Part shown: positions 7,628 to 16,512 of the stretch, piece by piece
How the letters are laid out: each line of letters opens with the position of its first letter
Position numbering within the stretch: the stretch's first letter is position 1
DNA from: an uncultured Eubacteriales bacterium
GTDB taxonomy: Bacteria > Bacillota > Clostridia > Christensenellales > Aristaeellaceae
NCBI GenBank assembly: GCA_902798105.1
Contig: CADBVG010000046.1
Location: forward strand, 6,707 to 50,869
Direction: 5' to 3'
DNA length: 44,163 bases
Program-made: the position numbers and the translations under genes
The notes under the pieces: model-generated
Databases searched by the model: none
Told to the model about the DNA's origin: nothing
What the model saw: the letters and a program-made list of their open reading frames with translations, nothing else

Positions 7628-10600
7628 TCATTTCCCCACCTGTCCCCTCCCGGGCTTCAGGCGGATGCGGAGGGGTTTGGCGGGGGTGGGGGTCGCCGGG
7701 GGTTCGGGTTCCGCCGGTTCCGATACGGGCACAACAGGCTCGGCTCCGGCAGGCGCGTTTTCAACCGGCACAGTTTCAGCAGGCGCGTTTTCAACCGGCA
7801 CGGTCTCGGCAAGCGCGTTTTTGACGGCCCCGGCGGTTGCGGGCGCGGGGTTGGCCGCCGGGGGGACTGCCGCCGTGAGCGCGGGACCGTCGGCGTCGCG
7901 CGCAGTTTTTCCGGCGGCGTTCGCCTCGGCCTCCACCCGGGTTTCGCCGTCCAGCACCTCGTCGCCGGTCATGCCGGCGGCCTCCCTGATCATCTGGATC
8001 TCCCGGGCCTTCATCTTCTTGCCGTTGAGCAGGTCGTAGAGCACGGGCACGATGAACAGCGTCATCAGCGTGGCGTAGCTCAGGCCGCCGATGGACACCA
8101 CGGCCATGGGCTGCATCATCTCCGCGCCGGTGCCCTGGCCCAGGGCCATGGTGGACATGCCCAGTATGGTGGTCAGGGCGGTCATCAGTATCGGGCGCAG
8201 GCGGATGCGGCCGGTCTCGATCAGGGCCTCCCTCTTTTCCATGCCGCCGATGCGCAGCTGGTTGACGCAGTCGATGAACACGATGCCGTTGTTCACCACC
8301 ACGCCGCTGAGCACCAGGAAGCCCAGCATGGACACGATGGACAAATCCATCCCCGTGGCCAGCAGCGCCAGCAGGCCGCCGGTGAAGGCCAGCGGGATCG
8401 TGAACATGACGATGATGGGGCTCTTGAAGCTCTGGAACTGGGCCACCATGATCAGGAAGATCAGCAGCACGGCCACCAGCACCATCCACACCAGGTCCTC
8501 CATGATGCCCATGACGGTCTCGTTTTCGCCGGCCAGGTCGGCGCTGTAGCCGGCGGGCAGGCTGTAGCCCTTCAGCTTTTCGGCGAAGGCGTCGCTGACC
8601 AGGTTGGCGCTGTAGCCCTCGGCGATGCCGAAGGACACCGTCACCAGCCGCCGCTGGCTGGCGCGGCTGATGGTGGACAGGCTCTGGCTGTCGCGGATTT
8701 CGGCCACGTCGCCGATGCGCACCAGCTTGTTCTTGTCCTTGCTGTCCACCTCGATTTCCAGGTTCTCGATGTCCGCGGGCTTCAGGTCGCTGTTCTCGCC
8801 GTCCTCCAGGTAGATGCTCAGCTCCCGGCCGTCCAGCGTAACCTGGGTGATCTCCACCCGGCCCGCCACCTTCTGGGCCACGAATTGCAGCACCTGGCCG
8901 GTGGTCAGGTTCTCGTCGGCGGCCTTTTCCTTGTCCACCTCCACCCGCAGCTCGGGCACGGCGTCCTCCAGGCCGTCGTCCACGTCCACGATGTCCTCGG
9001 TGTTTCGGGCCAGCTCGGCGACGTCTTTGGCGATGGTTTGCAGCACCTGTAAATCGTCGCCGGTGATCTCCACCTGGATGCCGCTGCCGGTCATCATGGA
9101 GATGTCCATGGTGCTGGCCTGCACGGTCAGGTCGGCGTTGAGCTTCTTGCCGATTTCCTCCATCCGGCGGGCGATGTCGGCGTTGTTGTGCTCCTTCGAT
9201 TCGTCGATGTTGATGTAGTAGCTCATGCCGCTGCCGCCGGTCAGGCCGGACATTACGCCGCCGCTGCCGCCCATCAGGCCGACGGATTCCACGCCTTCGA
9301 TCTTCATCATCTCATCCATGATGGCCACGGCCTGGGCCTTTTGCTGGGCCTCGGTCATTTCGGGGCCAAAGGCCAGGTCGGCGCTCATCTGGCGGGAGTT
9401 GACCTCGGGCATGAACGATATGCCCATCTTCGGCACCTGCATGGCCGCGAAGGCCAGCAGGCCCAGCGCCGCCAGCAGCACCAGGGGCTTTACGCGCAGG
9501 GCGCCCCGCAGCAGGAAGCCATAGAAGCGCTGGATGGCCCCGAAGATGCGGTGCCTGTGGGGCTTCGAATGGCGCATCAGGAACGAGCACATGGCGGGCA
9601 CCACCGTCATGGCCACGAACAGCGAGGCCAGCAGCGAATAGGCGATGGTCAGGCCCATGTCGGCGAACAGGTCCCGGGCCATGCCCTGCACGAACACGAT
9701 GGGCAGGAACACGCATATGGTGGTCAGCGTGGACGAGAACAGCGCGCCGGAGACCGAGCGCACGCCCTCCACGCAGGCGCGCAGCAGGGGTACCCCCTCC
9801 TCGTCGTGGAGGCGGTAGATATTCTCGATGGCCACGATGGAGTTGTCCACCAGCATGCCGATGCCCAGGCTCAGGCCGGACAGCGACAGCACGTTCAAAG
9901 TGATGCCGGTGAAGTACATGCACACGAAGGCGATCACCACGCTGATGGGTATGGAGAAGGCCACGGTGACGGTGGGCCGGAAGTCCATCAGGAACAGCAG
10001 CAGTATCAGTATGGCCAGGCCGCCGCCGGTGAGCAGGTTGCCCAGCACCGAATCGACGATGATATTGATGTATTCGCCCTGGTTCATCAGGTCGACGATG
10101 TGCAGGTTCGGGTTTTCCGCGGCCAGGGCCCTGGCCTTGTCCATGACGGTCCTGGCCACGTCGGCGGTGGAATAGGTGGATTGCTTGTCCATGGACAGCA
10201 GAATGCCGTCCTGGCCGTTCAGCTTGGTGAACACATCGTCCCGGTTGTCGGTCAGCTCCACCCGGGCCACGTCCAGCAGGCGCACCTCGTCCACCGAATC
10301 CAGGCCCAGCTTGAACAGCTTCAGCCGGCGCACGGCGTCCAGCGATTCAAACTTGTTGCCCACGCGTACCAGCACCTGCTCGTCGTCGGCGTCGTGGACG
10401 TAGCCGGCGGGCTTGGCGATGTTCGCCGCGCCGATCAGGGCCGAGACGCTCTGCATGGTGATCACGCCGTCCAGCCCCGCGTTTTCAAGGGCCTCGTCCC
10501 GCTGCTCGTTGAATTCCTTGCGGGCCTTGGCCAGCTCGGCCTCGGCGTCCCTGAGCATCGAGGAGGCCTGGGAGAAGGCGGATTCCATCTGCTCGCGGCC

Positions 10601-13096
10601 CTCCTCCAGCTGGGCGCGGGAGGCGTTCAGGTCGGTGTCCTCGTCCATGCCCTCGACGAAACCGCCGGGGATGATGTTCTTCTTCAGCTTTTCAAGGGCC
10701 TCGTCCATCTGGGCGATGCCGGCGTCCAGCTGCGCAAGGCCGTTGGTGGCCTCGATGTACTTGGCGTTCAGGCCCTCCGGGTCCTCCAGCAGCAGTATGG
10801 CCTGGTAGGCCTCGCTGTTTTCGATGGCGGCGATCTGCTCGTCGATCTGGGCGATGCCCTGCCGGATGGCCTCGGGGGCTGCGGCCAGCTGGGCCTGCTG
10901 GGCGTCGATCTGGGCCAGCTCCTGGTCCAGGGTGGCGATGCGCCCGGTGAGGCTGTCGATCTGCCCCTGGGCGGCGTCCATGCGGCTCTGGATATCCACG
11001 TTTTCACCGGTGAGGGTGTCCAGCGCGTCCCTGCGGGCGGCGAGGGTCTTCTTCTGCTCCTCCAGCTTCTTTGAAAGGGCGTCTACCTCGGCGGCCTTGG
11101 CCTCGGCCTGCTGGTTCAGCTCCTCCAGCAGCCTGCGCTCGGCCTCCAGCTGTTCCTTCAGCTTTTCGGGGGAGGCGTCCTCGGCCAGCGCCGAACCCGG
11201 ACGCAGCGCGGTTTCCGGCGCGGGCGTCGGGGTGGGGGACGGCGTGGGCGTAGGGGTCGGTTCGTCGGCGGCGTTGGCGACGGCGGCGGGGGCGTTGCCT
11301 TCGGGTGCTTCGGCAGCGGGGGCGCTGTCCTCGCGCGCGGCCTTTGGCGCATCTGTGGCGGCGTCGACTGTGCCGCTTTCCGCCTTCGGGGATTCGTCCG
11401 GGACGTCCGACCCGCCCTCGGGGGCGTCGTCGCCAGCGGGCTTGGCGGGGGTGGGCTCCTTTTCGTCCCCGGCGGCGTCTCCCTGGCGCTCGTCCGGCGC
11501 GTCGGGGGCTTCCGCGCCTTCCGTGGCGGCGCCGGCGTCGGGGGCTTCGGTTTCGTTGGGAGCTTCGCTGCCTTCCGTGGCGGCGCTGGCGTCGCCGCTG
11601 CCGGCGTCAGGGGATTCGGTTTCAGTGGGGGTTTCGGAGGCTTCCGTGGCGGCGCTGGCGCCGCCGCTGCCGGCGTCGGGGGCTTCGGTTTCAGTGGGGG
11701 CTTCGGTATTTTCCGTGGCGGCGCTGGCGTCGCCGCTGCCGGTGTCGGGGGCTTCGGTCGCCTCCGACGCGGCGGCGGCGTCGGTTGCGGCGGGGAGATC
11801 GGTGGCGCCGGGAGCATCGGATTTTGCGGGGGCCTGGGTGGCCTTGTCCCCGCCATCGGCCTGCCCGATTTTGGCGGTGAGGGCGTCGATGCGCGCCTGG
11901 GCGTCGGCCTGTTTGGTTTTCAGGTCGTTCAGGGCTTCGGTGGCGGCCTTCAGGGCGGCCTCGTCCTCGGCGATCTGCTTATCCAGGGCTTCGATTTGCT
12001 GGCGCAGGGCGTCGGCGTCCAGCAGCTTCAAATCGTCCACGTACTGCTGCTGCCGGGCGCGCTCGGCGTTCAGCTCGTCCCGCTGGGACTGTGCCGCGGC
12101 GCGGGCCTCGGCCAGGGCGGGGTCGGCCAGGGCAGCCTCGGCCACGGCCAGCTGGTCCGCCAGGTTCTGCCTTTGCAGCTTCAGCTGGGCCAGGGCATCG
12201 GCGATCTGCTTCAGCTGCTGGCGCTGGGCGTCGTCCATGTTCACCAGGGCCTCCAGGGCGGCGACGTTCTTCGCCAGCGCCTCCCGCTGGGCGGCGGCCT
12301 CGGCGCGCTGCTGGGTCAGCTTTTCGATGGCGGGGCCGATCTGGGCCTCGGCCTGGTCCAGCTGGGCCTCGGCCTGGTCCAGCTGCTGCATGGCCTTCTT
12401 CTTTGCCCGGGACAGCTTGCCCTTGCCGTCGGACAGCTGGGCCTGGGCGTCGTTGAGCTTCTTTTCCACGTCCGAAAGCTCTTTGTTGACATCCTTGAGT
12501 ATGGCGGCGTTGAGCACGTCGATGCGGCTCTGTTCGATGGTGACGTCGATGCGCTGCTCGATCACGCCGGAGGCCTCCGCCGAGGCCACGCCGTTGAGGG
12601 CCTCGAAGGCGGGCACCAGCTCGTCCTCCACGTAGTTGGAGAGGGCCAGTATGTCCATGTCGTCCCGGGTGACGGAGAGTATGGCCACGGGCAGCATGTC
12701 GGGATTCAGCTTCATCGCCACCGGCGCGCCCACGTCGTCGTTCCAGTCGCCCCGCAGCTGGTCCAGCCGGGAGGAGATCTCGATGAGGGCGGTGTCCATG
12801 TTCGCGCCGTCGTTGAACTGCATGATGACCACGGATACGTTGTCCCGGGAGGAGGAGGTGATCTTCTTGACATCGTTCAGCGTGGCGAAGGCGGCCTCCA
12901 TCGGCCGGGTCAAATCGGCCTCCACCTGCTCCGGCGTGGCCCCCACGTAGGGGGTGTACACCACCACATAGGGCAGGTTCATGCTGGGCAGCAGGTCGGT
13001 GGTCATGTGCTGGAACGATATGACCCCCAGCACGATGACCAGTATGATGCCCACGATGACGGTATATGGCTTTTTGACGCTGTACCTGGAAAACAT
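7628..13096 (-). CDS. Giant RND-family efflux permease with coiled-coil insertion
   Basis: A 1822-residue inner-membrane permease. Standard RND parts are visible: TM1 (KKPYTVIVGIILVIVLGVI), a porter subdomain to about residue 205, TM2-TM6 from about 1010 with GLSLGIGMLVDNSIVAIEN, a second loop, and TM8-TM12 ending near 1685 with PVLYDLLNGKK. TM4 has Asp-Asn where AcrB has Asp-Asp. The first loop is hugely enlarged. It holds a coiled coil about 205-425 (KKLNDAQAQL, QLDQAEAQLDQAEAQ), a Thr/Glu/Ala/Pro linker about 425-629 with 23-residue repeats, and a second coiled coil about 632-865. The C-terminal 100 residues are Pro/Ala-rich. The ATG at 13096 is chosen because GGGAGG lies 6 bases upstream; a TTG at 13117 is the alternative. 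No adaptor or outer channel gene is adjacent. Substrate is unknown. Confidence 0.88.
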   Translation of the reverse strand: MFSRYSVKKPYTVIVGIILVIVLGVISFQHMTTDLLPSMNLPYVVVYTPYVGATPEQVEADLTRPMEAAFATLNDVKKITSSSRDNVSVVIMQFNDGANMDTALIEISSRLDQLRGDWNDDVGAPVAMKLNPDMLPVAILSVTRDDMDILALSNYVEDELVPAFEALNGVASAEASGVIEQRIDVTIEQSRIDVLNAAILKDVNKELSDVEKKLNDAQAQLSDGKGKLSRAKKKAMQQLDQAEAQLDQAEAQIGPAIEKLTQQRAEAAAQREALAKNVAALEALVNMDDAQRQQLKQIADALAQLKLQRQNLADQLAVAEAALADPALAEARAAAQSQRDELNAERARQQQYVDDLKLLDADALRQQIEALDKQIAEDEAALKAATEALNDLKTKQADAQARIDALTAKIGQADGGDKATQAPAKSDAPGATDLPAATDAAAASEATEAPDTGSGDASAATENTEAPTETEAPDAGSGGASAATEASETPTETESPDAGSGDASAATEGSEAPNETEAPDAGAATEGAEAPDAPDERQGDAAGDEKEPTPAKPAGDDAPEGGSDVPDESPKAESGTVDAATDAPKAAREDSAPAAEAPEGNAPAAVANAADEPTPTPTPSPTPTPAPETALRPGSALAEDASPEKLKEQLEAERRLLEELNQQAEAKAAEVDALSKKLEEQKKTLAARRDALDTLTGENVDIQSRMDAAQGQIDSLTGRIATLDQELAQIDAQQAQLAAAPEAIRQGIAQIDEQIAAIENSEAYQAILLLEDPEGLNAKYIEATNGLAQLDAGIAQMDEALEKLKKNIIPGGFVEGMDEDTDLNASRAQLEEGREQMESAFSQASSMLRDAEAELAKARKEFNEQRDEALENAGLDGVITMQSVSALIGAANIAKPAGYVHDADDEQVLVRVGNKFESLDAVRRLKLFKLGLDSVDEVRLLDVARVELTDNRDDVFTKLNGQDGILLSMDKQSTYSTADVARTVMDKARALAAENPNLHIVDLMNQGEYINIIVDSVLGNLLTGGGLAILILLLFLMDFRPTVTVAFSIPISVVIAFVCMYFTGITLNVLSLSGLSLGIGMLVDNSIVAIENIYRLHDEEGVPLLRACVEGVRSVSGALFSSTLTTICVFLPIVFVQGMARDLFADMGLTIAYSLLASLFVAMTVVPAMCSFLMRHSKPHRHRIFGAIQRFYGFLLRGALRVKPLVLLAALGLLAFAAMQVPKMGISFMPEVNSRQMSADLAFGPEMTEAQQKAQAVAIMDEMMKIEGVESVGLMGGSGGVMSGLTGGSGMSYYINIDESKEHNNADIARRMEEIGKKLNADLTVQASTMDISMMTGSGIQVEITGDDLQVLQTIAKDVAELARNTEDIVDVDDGLEDAVPELRVEVDKEKAADENLTTGQVLQFVAQKVAGRVEITQVTLDGRELSIYLEDGENSDLKPADIENLEIEVDSKDKNKLVRIGDVAEIRDSQSLSTISRASQRRLVTVSFGIAEGYSANLVSDAFAEKLKGYSLPAGYSADLAGENETVMGIMEDLVWMVLVAVLLIFLIMVAQFQSFKSPIIVMFTIPLAFTGGLLALLATGMDLSIVSMLGFLVLSGVVVNNGIVFIDCVNQLRIGGMEKREALIETGRIRLRPILMTALTTILGMSTMALGQGTGAEMMQPMAVVSIGGLSYATLMTLFIVPVLYDLLNGKKMKAREIQMIREAAGMTGDEVLDGETRVEAEANAAGKTARDADGPALTAAVPPAANPAPATAGAVKNALAETVPVENAPAETVPVENAPAGAEPVVPVSEPAEPEPPATPTPAKPLRIRLKPGRGQVGK
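11511..11755 (-). repeat. In-frame 69-bp tandem repeats in the RND gene
   Basis: Three full 69-bp units and a partial fourth start at 11755, 11686, 11617 and 11548 on the minus strand. Each encodes 23 residues of the pattern EAPDxGSGxASAATExxExP. They form part of the low-complexity linker between the two coiled-coil arms. Confidence 0.85.
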
Positions 13097-13236
13097 GGCG
13101 CGCCTCCCGATGGACAAAAATATCGAAACTATATCTATTATATTACAATTCTATCACTGCAATGTGAATCCAATATAAAGAAATTCTGACACCCTTATAT
13201 CAGTGCGGGAATATATTGTCTACTGGTTTGCGAGAT

Positions 13237-13345
13237 TTAAGGAAATACCGCGCAATTAAGGTGGTCAGCTGGCGAGTGATTTTTTCGTCAGGCGCTCTTG
13301 CAGATTTTGAAGGTTTACTGGCGGTAAATCAAGGTAGTTCCTTAA
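13237..13345. mobile_element. MITE-like element, copy C (degenerate)
   Basis: It starts TTAAGGAAATACCGCG and ends TTCCTTAA. The interior TGGCGAGTGA...TTCGTCAGGCGC matches copy B at 35851-35996 closely, but the right-hand 35-40 bases are missing. It fills much of the gap between the divergent RND and thioredoxin genes. No coding capacity is evident. Confidence 0.75.
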
Positions 13346-13372
13346 CCAATGGTATGGAAGTTGCCCGGGGTA

Positions 13373-13401
13373 TTGACTTTTTCAGGGAATGCGTATAAGA
13401 T
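13373..13401 (+). promoter_or_regulatory. Likely promoter of the TlpA-like gene
   Basis: TTGACT (13373-13378) and TAAGAT (13396-13401) are 17 bases apart, 39 bases before the start codon. The -35 is good and the -10 is only fair. Confidence 0.5.
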
Positions 13402-13439
13402 AGTGGCTGAAGAATAAACGAACGGAGGACTAATATATA

Positions 13440-13952
13440 ATGAAGAAACTCATTTGCGCGGTATTGGCCCTGGCGCTGCTGGCCCTGGGCGCGGCATCCC
13501 TGGCCGAGGGGCTGGCGGCGGACCGCTTTGACTTCACCACCACGGACCTGGAGGGCAACGCGGTGACTAGCGAGGAACTGTACGCGGCCAACAAGATCAC
13601 CATGGTGAACCTCTGGGCCACCTGGTGTGGCCCCTGCGTGGGCGAGCTGGGCGAGCTGGCAGAGATCCATACCCAGATGCAGGAGATGGGTTGCGGCGTC
13701 GTGGGCGTGCTGCTGGACTCCACCACGGACGCGGGCAAGGCGGCGGCTCCCCAGCTGATGGAGGAGAACGGCACCAACTACCCGGTGGTGGCCTACAGCG
13801 CGGACATGGACGCCCTGCTGGAGGGGGTTACCGGCATCCCGACCTCCTTCTTCGTGGATTCCACCGGGGCCATCGTGGGCGAGCCCGTCGTAGGGGCCTA
13901 CCCGGACCGGTACCTGCCGGCGGTGCAGGCGCTGCTGGAACAAGCGCAGTGA
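13440..13952 (+). CDS. Secreted TlpA/ResA-like thioredoxin
   Basis: A 170-residue exported thioredoxin-fold protein. Residues 1-23 (MKKLICAVLALALLALGAAS and on) are a signal peptide. The active site is WATWCGPC with Cys63 and Cys66. The cis-Pro is in GIPTSFF, and VNLWATWC plus FVDSTGAIVG follow the TlpA/ResA/AhpC-TSA pattern. Such proteins reduce or exchange disulfides outside the membrane, for example during cytochrome maturation or oxidative repair. No cytochrome gene is nearby, so the target is unknown. CGGAGGAC precedes the start by about 9 bases. The gene stands alone between its own promoter and a strong terminator. Confidence 0.9.
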   Translation: MKKLICAVLALALLALGAASLAEGLAADRFDFTTTDLEGNAVTSEELYAANKITMVNLWATWCGPCVGELGELAEIHTQMQEMGCGVVGVLLDSTTDAGKAAAPQLMEENGTNYPVVAYSADMDALLEGVTGIPTSFFVDSTGAIVGEPVVGAYPDRYLPAVQALLEQAQ

Positions 13953-13960
13953 GCCTGTGG

Positions 13961-13999
13961 GCAGCCCGGGTGGCGGCAGATTGCCGTCACCCGGGCTGC
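13961..13999 (+). terminator. Terminator after the TlpA-like gene
   Basis: An 18-bp stem (GCAGCCCGGGTG and on) closes on GAT with a single G-U pair and is followed by GTTTATAAA. The very stable stem with a modest T run supports a Rho-independent terminator that insulates the ribosomal operon. Confidence 0.8.
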
Positions 14000-14057
14000 G
14001 TTTATAAAGACGGACGGCTGCTTCGCTAAAACATAACCTGTACAACATAGAATTAAT

Positions 14058-14086
14058 TTGATTTGTCCCGCCACATGGGGTATAAT
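14058..14086 (+). promoter_or_regulatory. S10 operon promoter
   Basis: TTGATT (14058-14063), 17 bases, then a perfect TATAAT (14081-14086). Transcription would begin near 14093, leaving a leader of about 250 bases before rpsJ. The same TTGATT-17-TATAAT combination recurs at 38097-38125. Confidence 0.85.
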
Positions 14087-14092
14087 AAAAAA

Positions 14093-14342
14093 GCTGTGTG
14101 GCGGGATATTTCTGTGCATTTTGCCGGAAGGGCACGGGGATGACGAAGACCCGGCGACAGCGAAGAATGGGATGAACCGGAAGGTTGCGGCGAAGAACCC
14201 TATCGAGCCGGTAATTTCCGGGGACTATGTCCGACAATCGGACGACGGAGCTCATGCCCGTCGAATGAAAAAACAATAGAACACGCCCGGCAGCGTGTGC
14301 ACGGCCCCTCAAAGGGGTATGAGTTCAACAGGAGGAAAGAAC
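14093..14342 (+). promoter_or_regulatory. S10 operon leader
   Basis: An untranslated stretch of about 250 bases. It has a perfect small hairpin GTCCGA-CAA-TCGGAC (14228-14242 region) and CCCCTCAAAGGGG just before the AGGAGG of rpsJ. Long leaders here are known to control S10 operons in some bacteria, for example through L4 in E. coli. No match to a named leader motif is recognised, so a regulatory role is only likely. Confidence 0.4.
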
Positions 14343-14651
14343 ATGGCAAACCAGAAGATCCGCATCAAGCTCAAGGCCTATGAGCATTCGATCATCGACC
14401 AGAGCGCAGAGCGCATTGTCGAGACCGCCAAGCGCACCGGCTCCCAGGTCTCCGGCCCGATCCCCCTTCCCACCGAGAAGGAAATCGTGACCATCCTGCG
14501 TTCCCCCCACAAGCACAAGGATTCCCGCGAGCAGTTCGAAATGAGGACGCACAAGCGCCTGATCGACATCCTGCGGCCCACCCCCCAGACGGTAGACGCT
14601 CTGACCAAGCTGGATCTGCCGGCGGGCGTTGAAATCGAGATCAAGCTGTAA
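14343..14651 (+). CDS. rpsJ: 30S ribosomal protein S10
   Basis: A 102-residue S10, the normal length, starting [15 protein letters not shown]. The conserved [10 protein letters not shown] and the long loop region [20 protein letters not shown] are present. S10 sits in the head of the 30S subunit and also serves as NusE in antitermination with NusB. The ATG at 14343 follows AGGAGG by 8 bases; the frame is open further upstream but lacks a binding site. It is the first gene of the S10 operon. The 178-base gap to rplC is unusually long for this operon. Confidence 0.98.
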   Translation: MANQKIRIKLKAYEHSIIDQSAERIVETAKRTGSQVSGPIPLPTEKEIVTILRSPHKHKDSREQFEMRTHKRLIDILRPTPQTVDALTKLDLPAGVEIEIKL

Positions 14652-14829
14652 GAGATTCGTTCTCGCGGCGAAGGGCGGACGGACGCGCTCACCGAAGCCG
14701 ATCCTGCGTTACGGCGCGGCTGATCGTCCGGTTGAGGCCCCCAGCCATACGGCTTATCTAATAGAAGGGTCGAAAGACCCGGAAGGGCAAACTGCAAGAC
14801 GGTTTGTTACTAAGTAGAGAGGTGTAACC
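14652..14829 (+). other. Structured rpsJ-rplC spacer
   Basis: A 178-base gap inside the operon. It contains the tetraloop hairpin GGGTC-GAAA-GACCC (14767-14780) and then CAAAC...GTTTG (14788-14806), about 14 bases before the rplC binding site. Neighbouring spacers in the operon are mostly 10-30 bases, so this RNA may control rplC translation or be a processing site. No known motif is recognised. Confidence 0.4.
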
Positions 14830-15471
14830 ATGAAAAAGGCAATTCTCGGCAAGAAGATCGGCATGACCCAGATTTTCGTATCTGACGGTCGCCTGGTGCC
14901 GGTCACCGTGGTCGAAGCGGGCCCCTGCACTGTGACGCAGGTCAAGACCCAGAAGACCGACGGCTACGAAGCGGTACAGGTCGGTTTCGACGAGCTCAGC
15001 GAACAGCGGGCCAAGAAACTGCTCAACAAGCCCGAGCAAGGTCACTTCGCCAAGGCTGGCGTCAAGCCCGCCCGGCACCTGCGCGAGTTCCGCTTTGAGG
15101 ACATCAGCGGCTACAGCGTGGGCGATACCATCAAGTGCGACGTGTTCGCCGAGGGCGACAAGATCGACGTCATCGGCACCAGCAAGGGTCACGGCTACAG
15201 CGGCGTCATCCAGCGCTGGAACCAGCACACCGGCCCCATGGCGCACGGTTCCAAGTACCATCGCGGCGTGGGCTCCATGGGCGCGAACTCTGACCCCTCC
15301 CGCGTGTTCAAGAACAAGCACATGCCCGGCCAGTACGGCGGCGATCGCGTCACCGTGCAGAACCTTGAGGTCGTCAAGGTGGACGCCGAGCGCAACCTGC
15401 TCATGATCAAGGGCGCTATCCCCGGTGCCAACGGCAGCCTCGTGATGGTGCGCGACGCGGTCAAGGGTTAA
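14830..15471 (+). CDS. rplC: 50S ribosomal protein L3
   Basis: A 213-residue L3 that begins [16 protein letters not shown], the family's hallmark start. [12 protein letters not shown] and [17 protein letters not shown] form the extended loop that reaches toward the peptidyl transferase centre. L3 is one of the two proteins that start 50S assembly. AGAGAGGTG precedes the start. It is followed by rplD after 15 bases, with GGAGG in the gap. Confidence 0.98.
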   Translation: MKKAILGKKIGMTQIFVSDGRLVPVTVVEAGPCTVTQVKTQKTDGYEAVQVGFDELSEQRAKKLLNKPEQGHFAKAGVKPARHLREFRFEDISGYSVGDTIKCDVFAEGDKIDVIGTSKGHGYSGVIQRWNQHTGPMAHGSKYHRGVGSMGANSDPSRVFKNKHMPGQYGGDRVTVQNLEVVKVDAERNLLMIKGAIPGANGSLVMVRDAVKG

Positions 15472-15486
15472 TAGGAGGACGCAATC

Positions 15487-16119
15487 ATGGCAAACGTAAA
15501 GGTATTCAACATGCAGGGCGCCGCAGTCGGTGAGATCGCCCTCTCCGACGAGGTTTTCGGCGTCGAGCCCCACATTCCCGCGATGCACGCGGTGGTGCGC
15601 GCCTACATGAATGCGCAGCGCCAGGGCACCCAGTCCGCCCTCACCCGCACCGAGGTGCGCGGCGGCGGCCGTAAGATCTATCGCCAGAAGGGCACCGGCA
15701 ACGCGCGCCATCATGGCCGCAGGGCGCCCCAGTTCACCCACGGCGGCGTCGTGTTCGCCCCCAAGCCCCGCGGCTATCGCATCAGCGTGCCCCGCAAGGT
15801 GCGCAGGCTGGCGATGAAGAGCGCGCTGTCCAGCAAGGCTCAAGAGCAGCAGATCGTCGTGGTCGACAACATCCAGCTGGCTGAGGCCGAGGCCAAGACC
15901 AAGAACGTCGTCAAGATGCTCAAGGCCCTGGGCGCTGACAAGAAGGCACTGATCGTGACCAAGGACGCCGAGCCCATGGTCGTGCGCGCAGCCAACAACA
16001 TTCAGGGCGTCAAGACCACCTTCGTGGGCAGCCTGAATGTGGTGGACATCCTGAACTGCGACAAGTTCATCATTTCCCAGGACGCCGTGAAGCTGGTTGA
16101 GGAGGTTTATGCAGAATGA
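15487..16119 (+). CDS. rplD: 50S ribosomal protein L4
   Basis: A 210-residue L4. The extended loop that lines the exit tunnel is seen as [19 protein letters not shown], followed by [12 protein letters not shown]. In E. coli L4 represses its own operon at the leader; whether this holds here is unknown. The stop codon overlaps the rplW start in ATGA, which suggests coupled translation. Confidence 0.98.
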   Translation: MANVKVFNMQGAAVGEIALSDEVFGVEPHIPAMHAVVRAYMNAQRQGTQSALTRTEVRGGGRKIYRQKGTGNARHHGRRAPQFTHGGVVFAPKPRGYRISVPRKVRRLAMKSALSSKAQEQQIVVVDNIQLAEAEAKTKNVVKMLKALGADKKALIVTKDAEPMVVRAANNIQGVKTTFVGSLNVVDILNCDKFIISQDAVKLVEEVYAE

Positions 16120-16421
16120 AGAGCGCATATGACATCATCAAAAAGCCGGTCCTGACCGAAAAATCCTACCAGGACATGGCCGATAAGAAGTTCACCTTCC
16201 AGGTGGACGTCCGCGCCAACAAGACCGAGATCAAGCAGGCACTCGAGAGCATTTTCGAAGGCGTGAAGGTCGAATCCGTCAACACCATGCGCACGATCGG
16301 CAAGATCAAGCGCCAGGGCCGCACCTCCGGCCGCACCCCCGAGGTCAAGAAGGCCATCGTCACCCTGAAGAAGGATTCCAAGCCGATTCCGTTCTTCGAG
16401 GGCATGGCCGAGGAGGAATAA
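16116..16421 (+). CDS. rplW: 50S ribosomal protein L23
   Basis: A 101-residue L23, a normal length, with [14 protein letters not shown] at the start and the RNA-contacting arm [21 protein letters not shown]23 sits at the tunnel exit and docks trigger factor and SRP. It overlaps the end of rplD by 4 bases and uses a GGAGG inside rplD. The 91-base gap to rplB is somewhat long and has no clear element beyond the binding site. Confidence 0.98.
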   Translation: MKSAYDIIKKPVLTEKSYQDMADKKFTFQVDVRANKTEIKQALESIFEGVKVESVNTMRTIGKIKRQGRTSGRTPEVKKAIVTLKKDSKPIPFFEGMAEEE

Positions 16422-16512
16422 GGGGGACAACCCTTTGAAGCCTGAATAAGGGCTTCCACAAAGGTCAGGCTCGCCGATAAGAAGCCAAAATAAGAAAGGG
16501 AGAAACAAGACA

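Noticed and set aside
13216-13398. Small open frame in the RND-thioredoxin gap
   Set aside because: It runs through the MITE-like copy C, has no ribosome binding site and no family resemblance.
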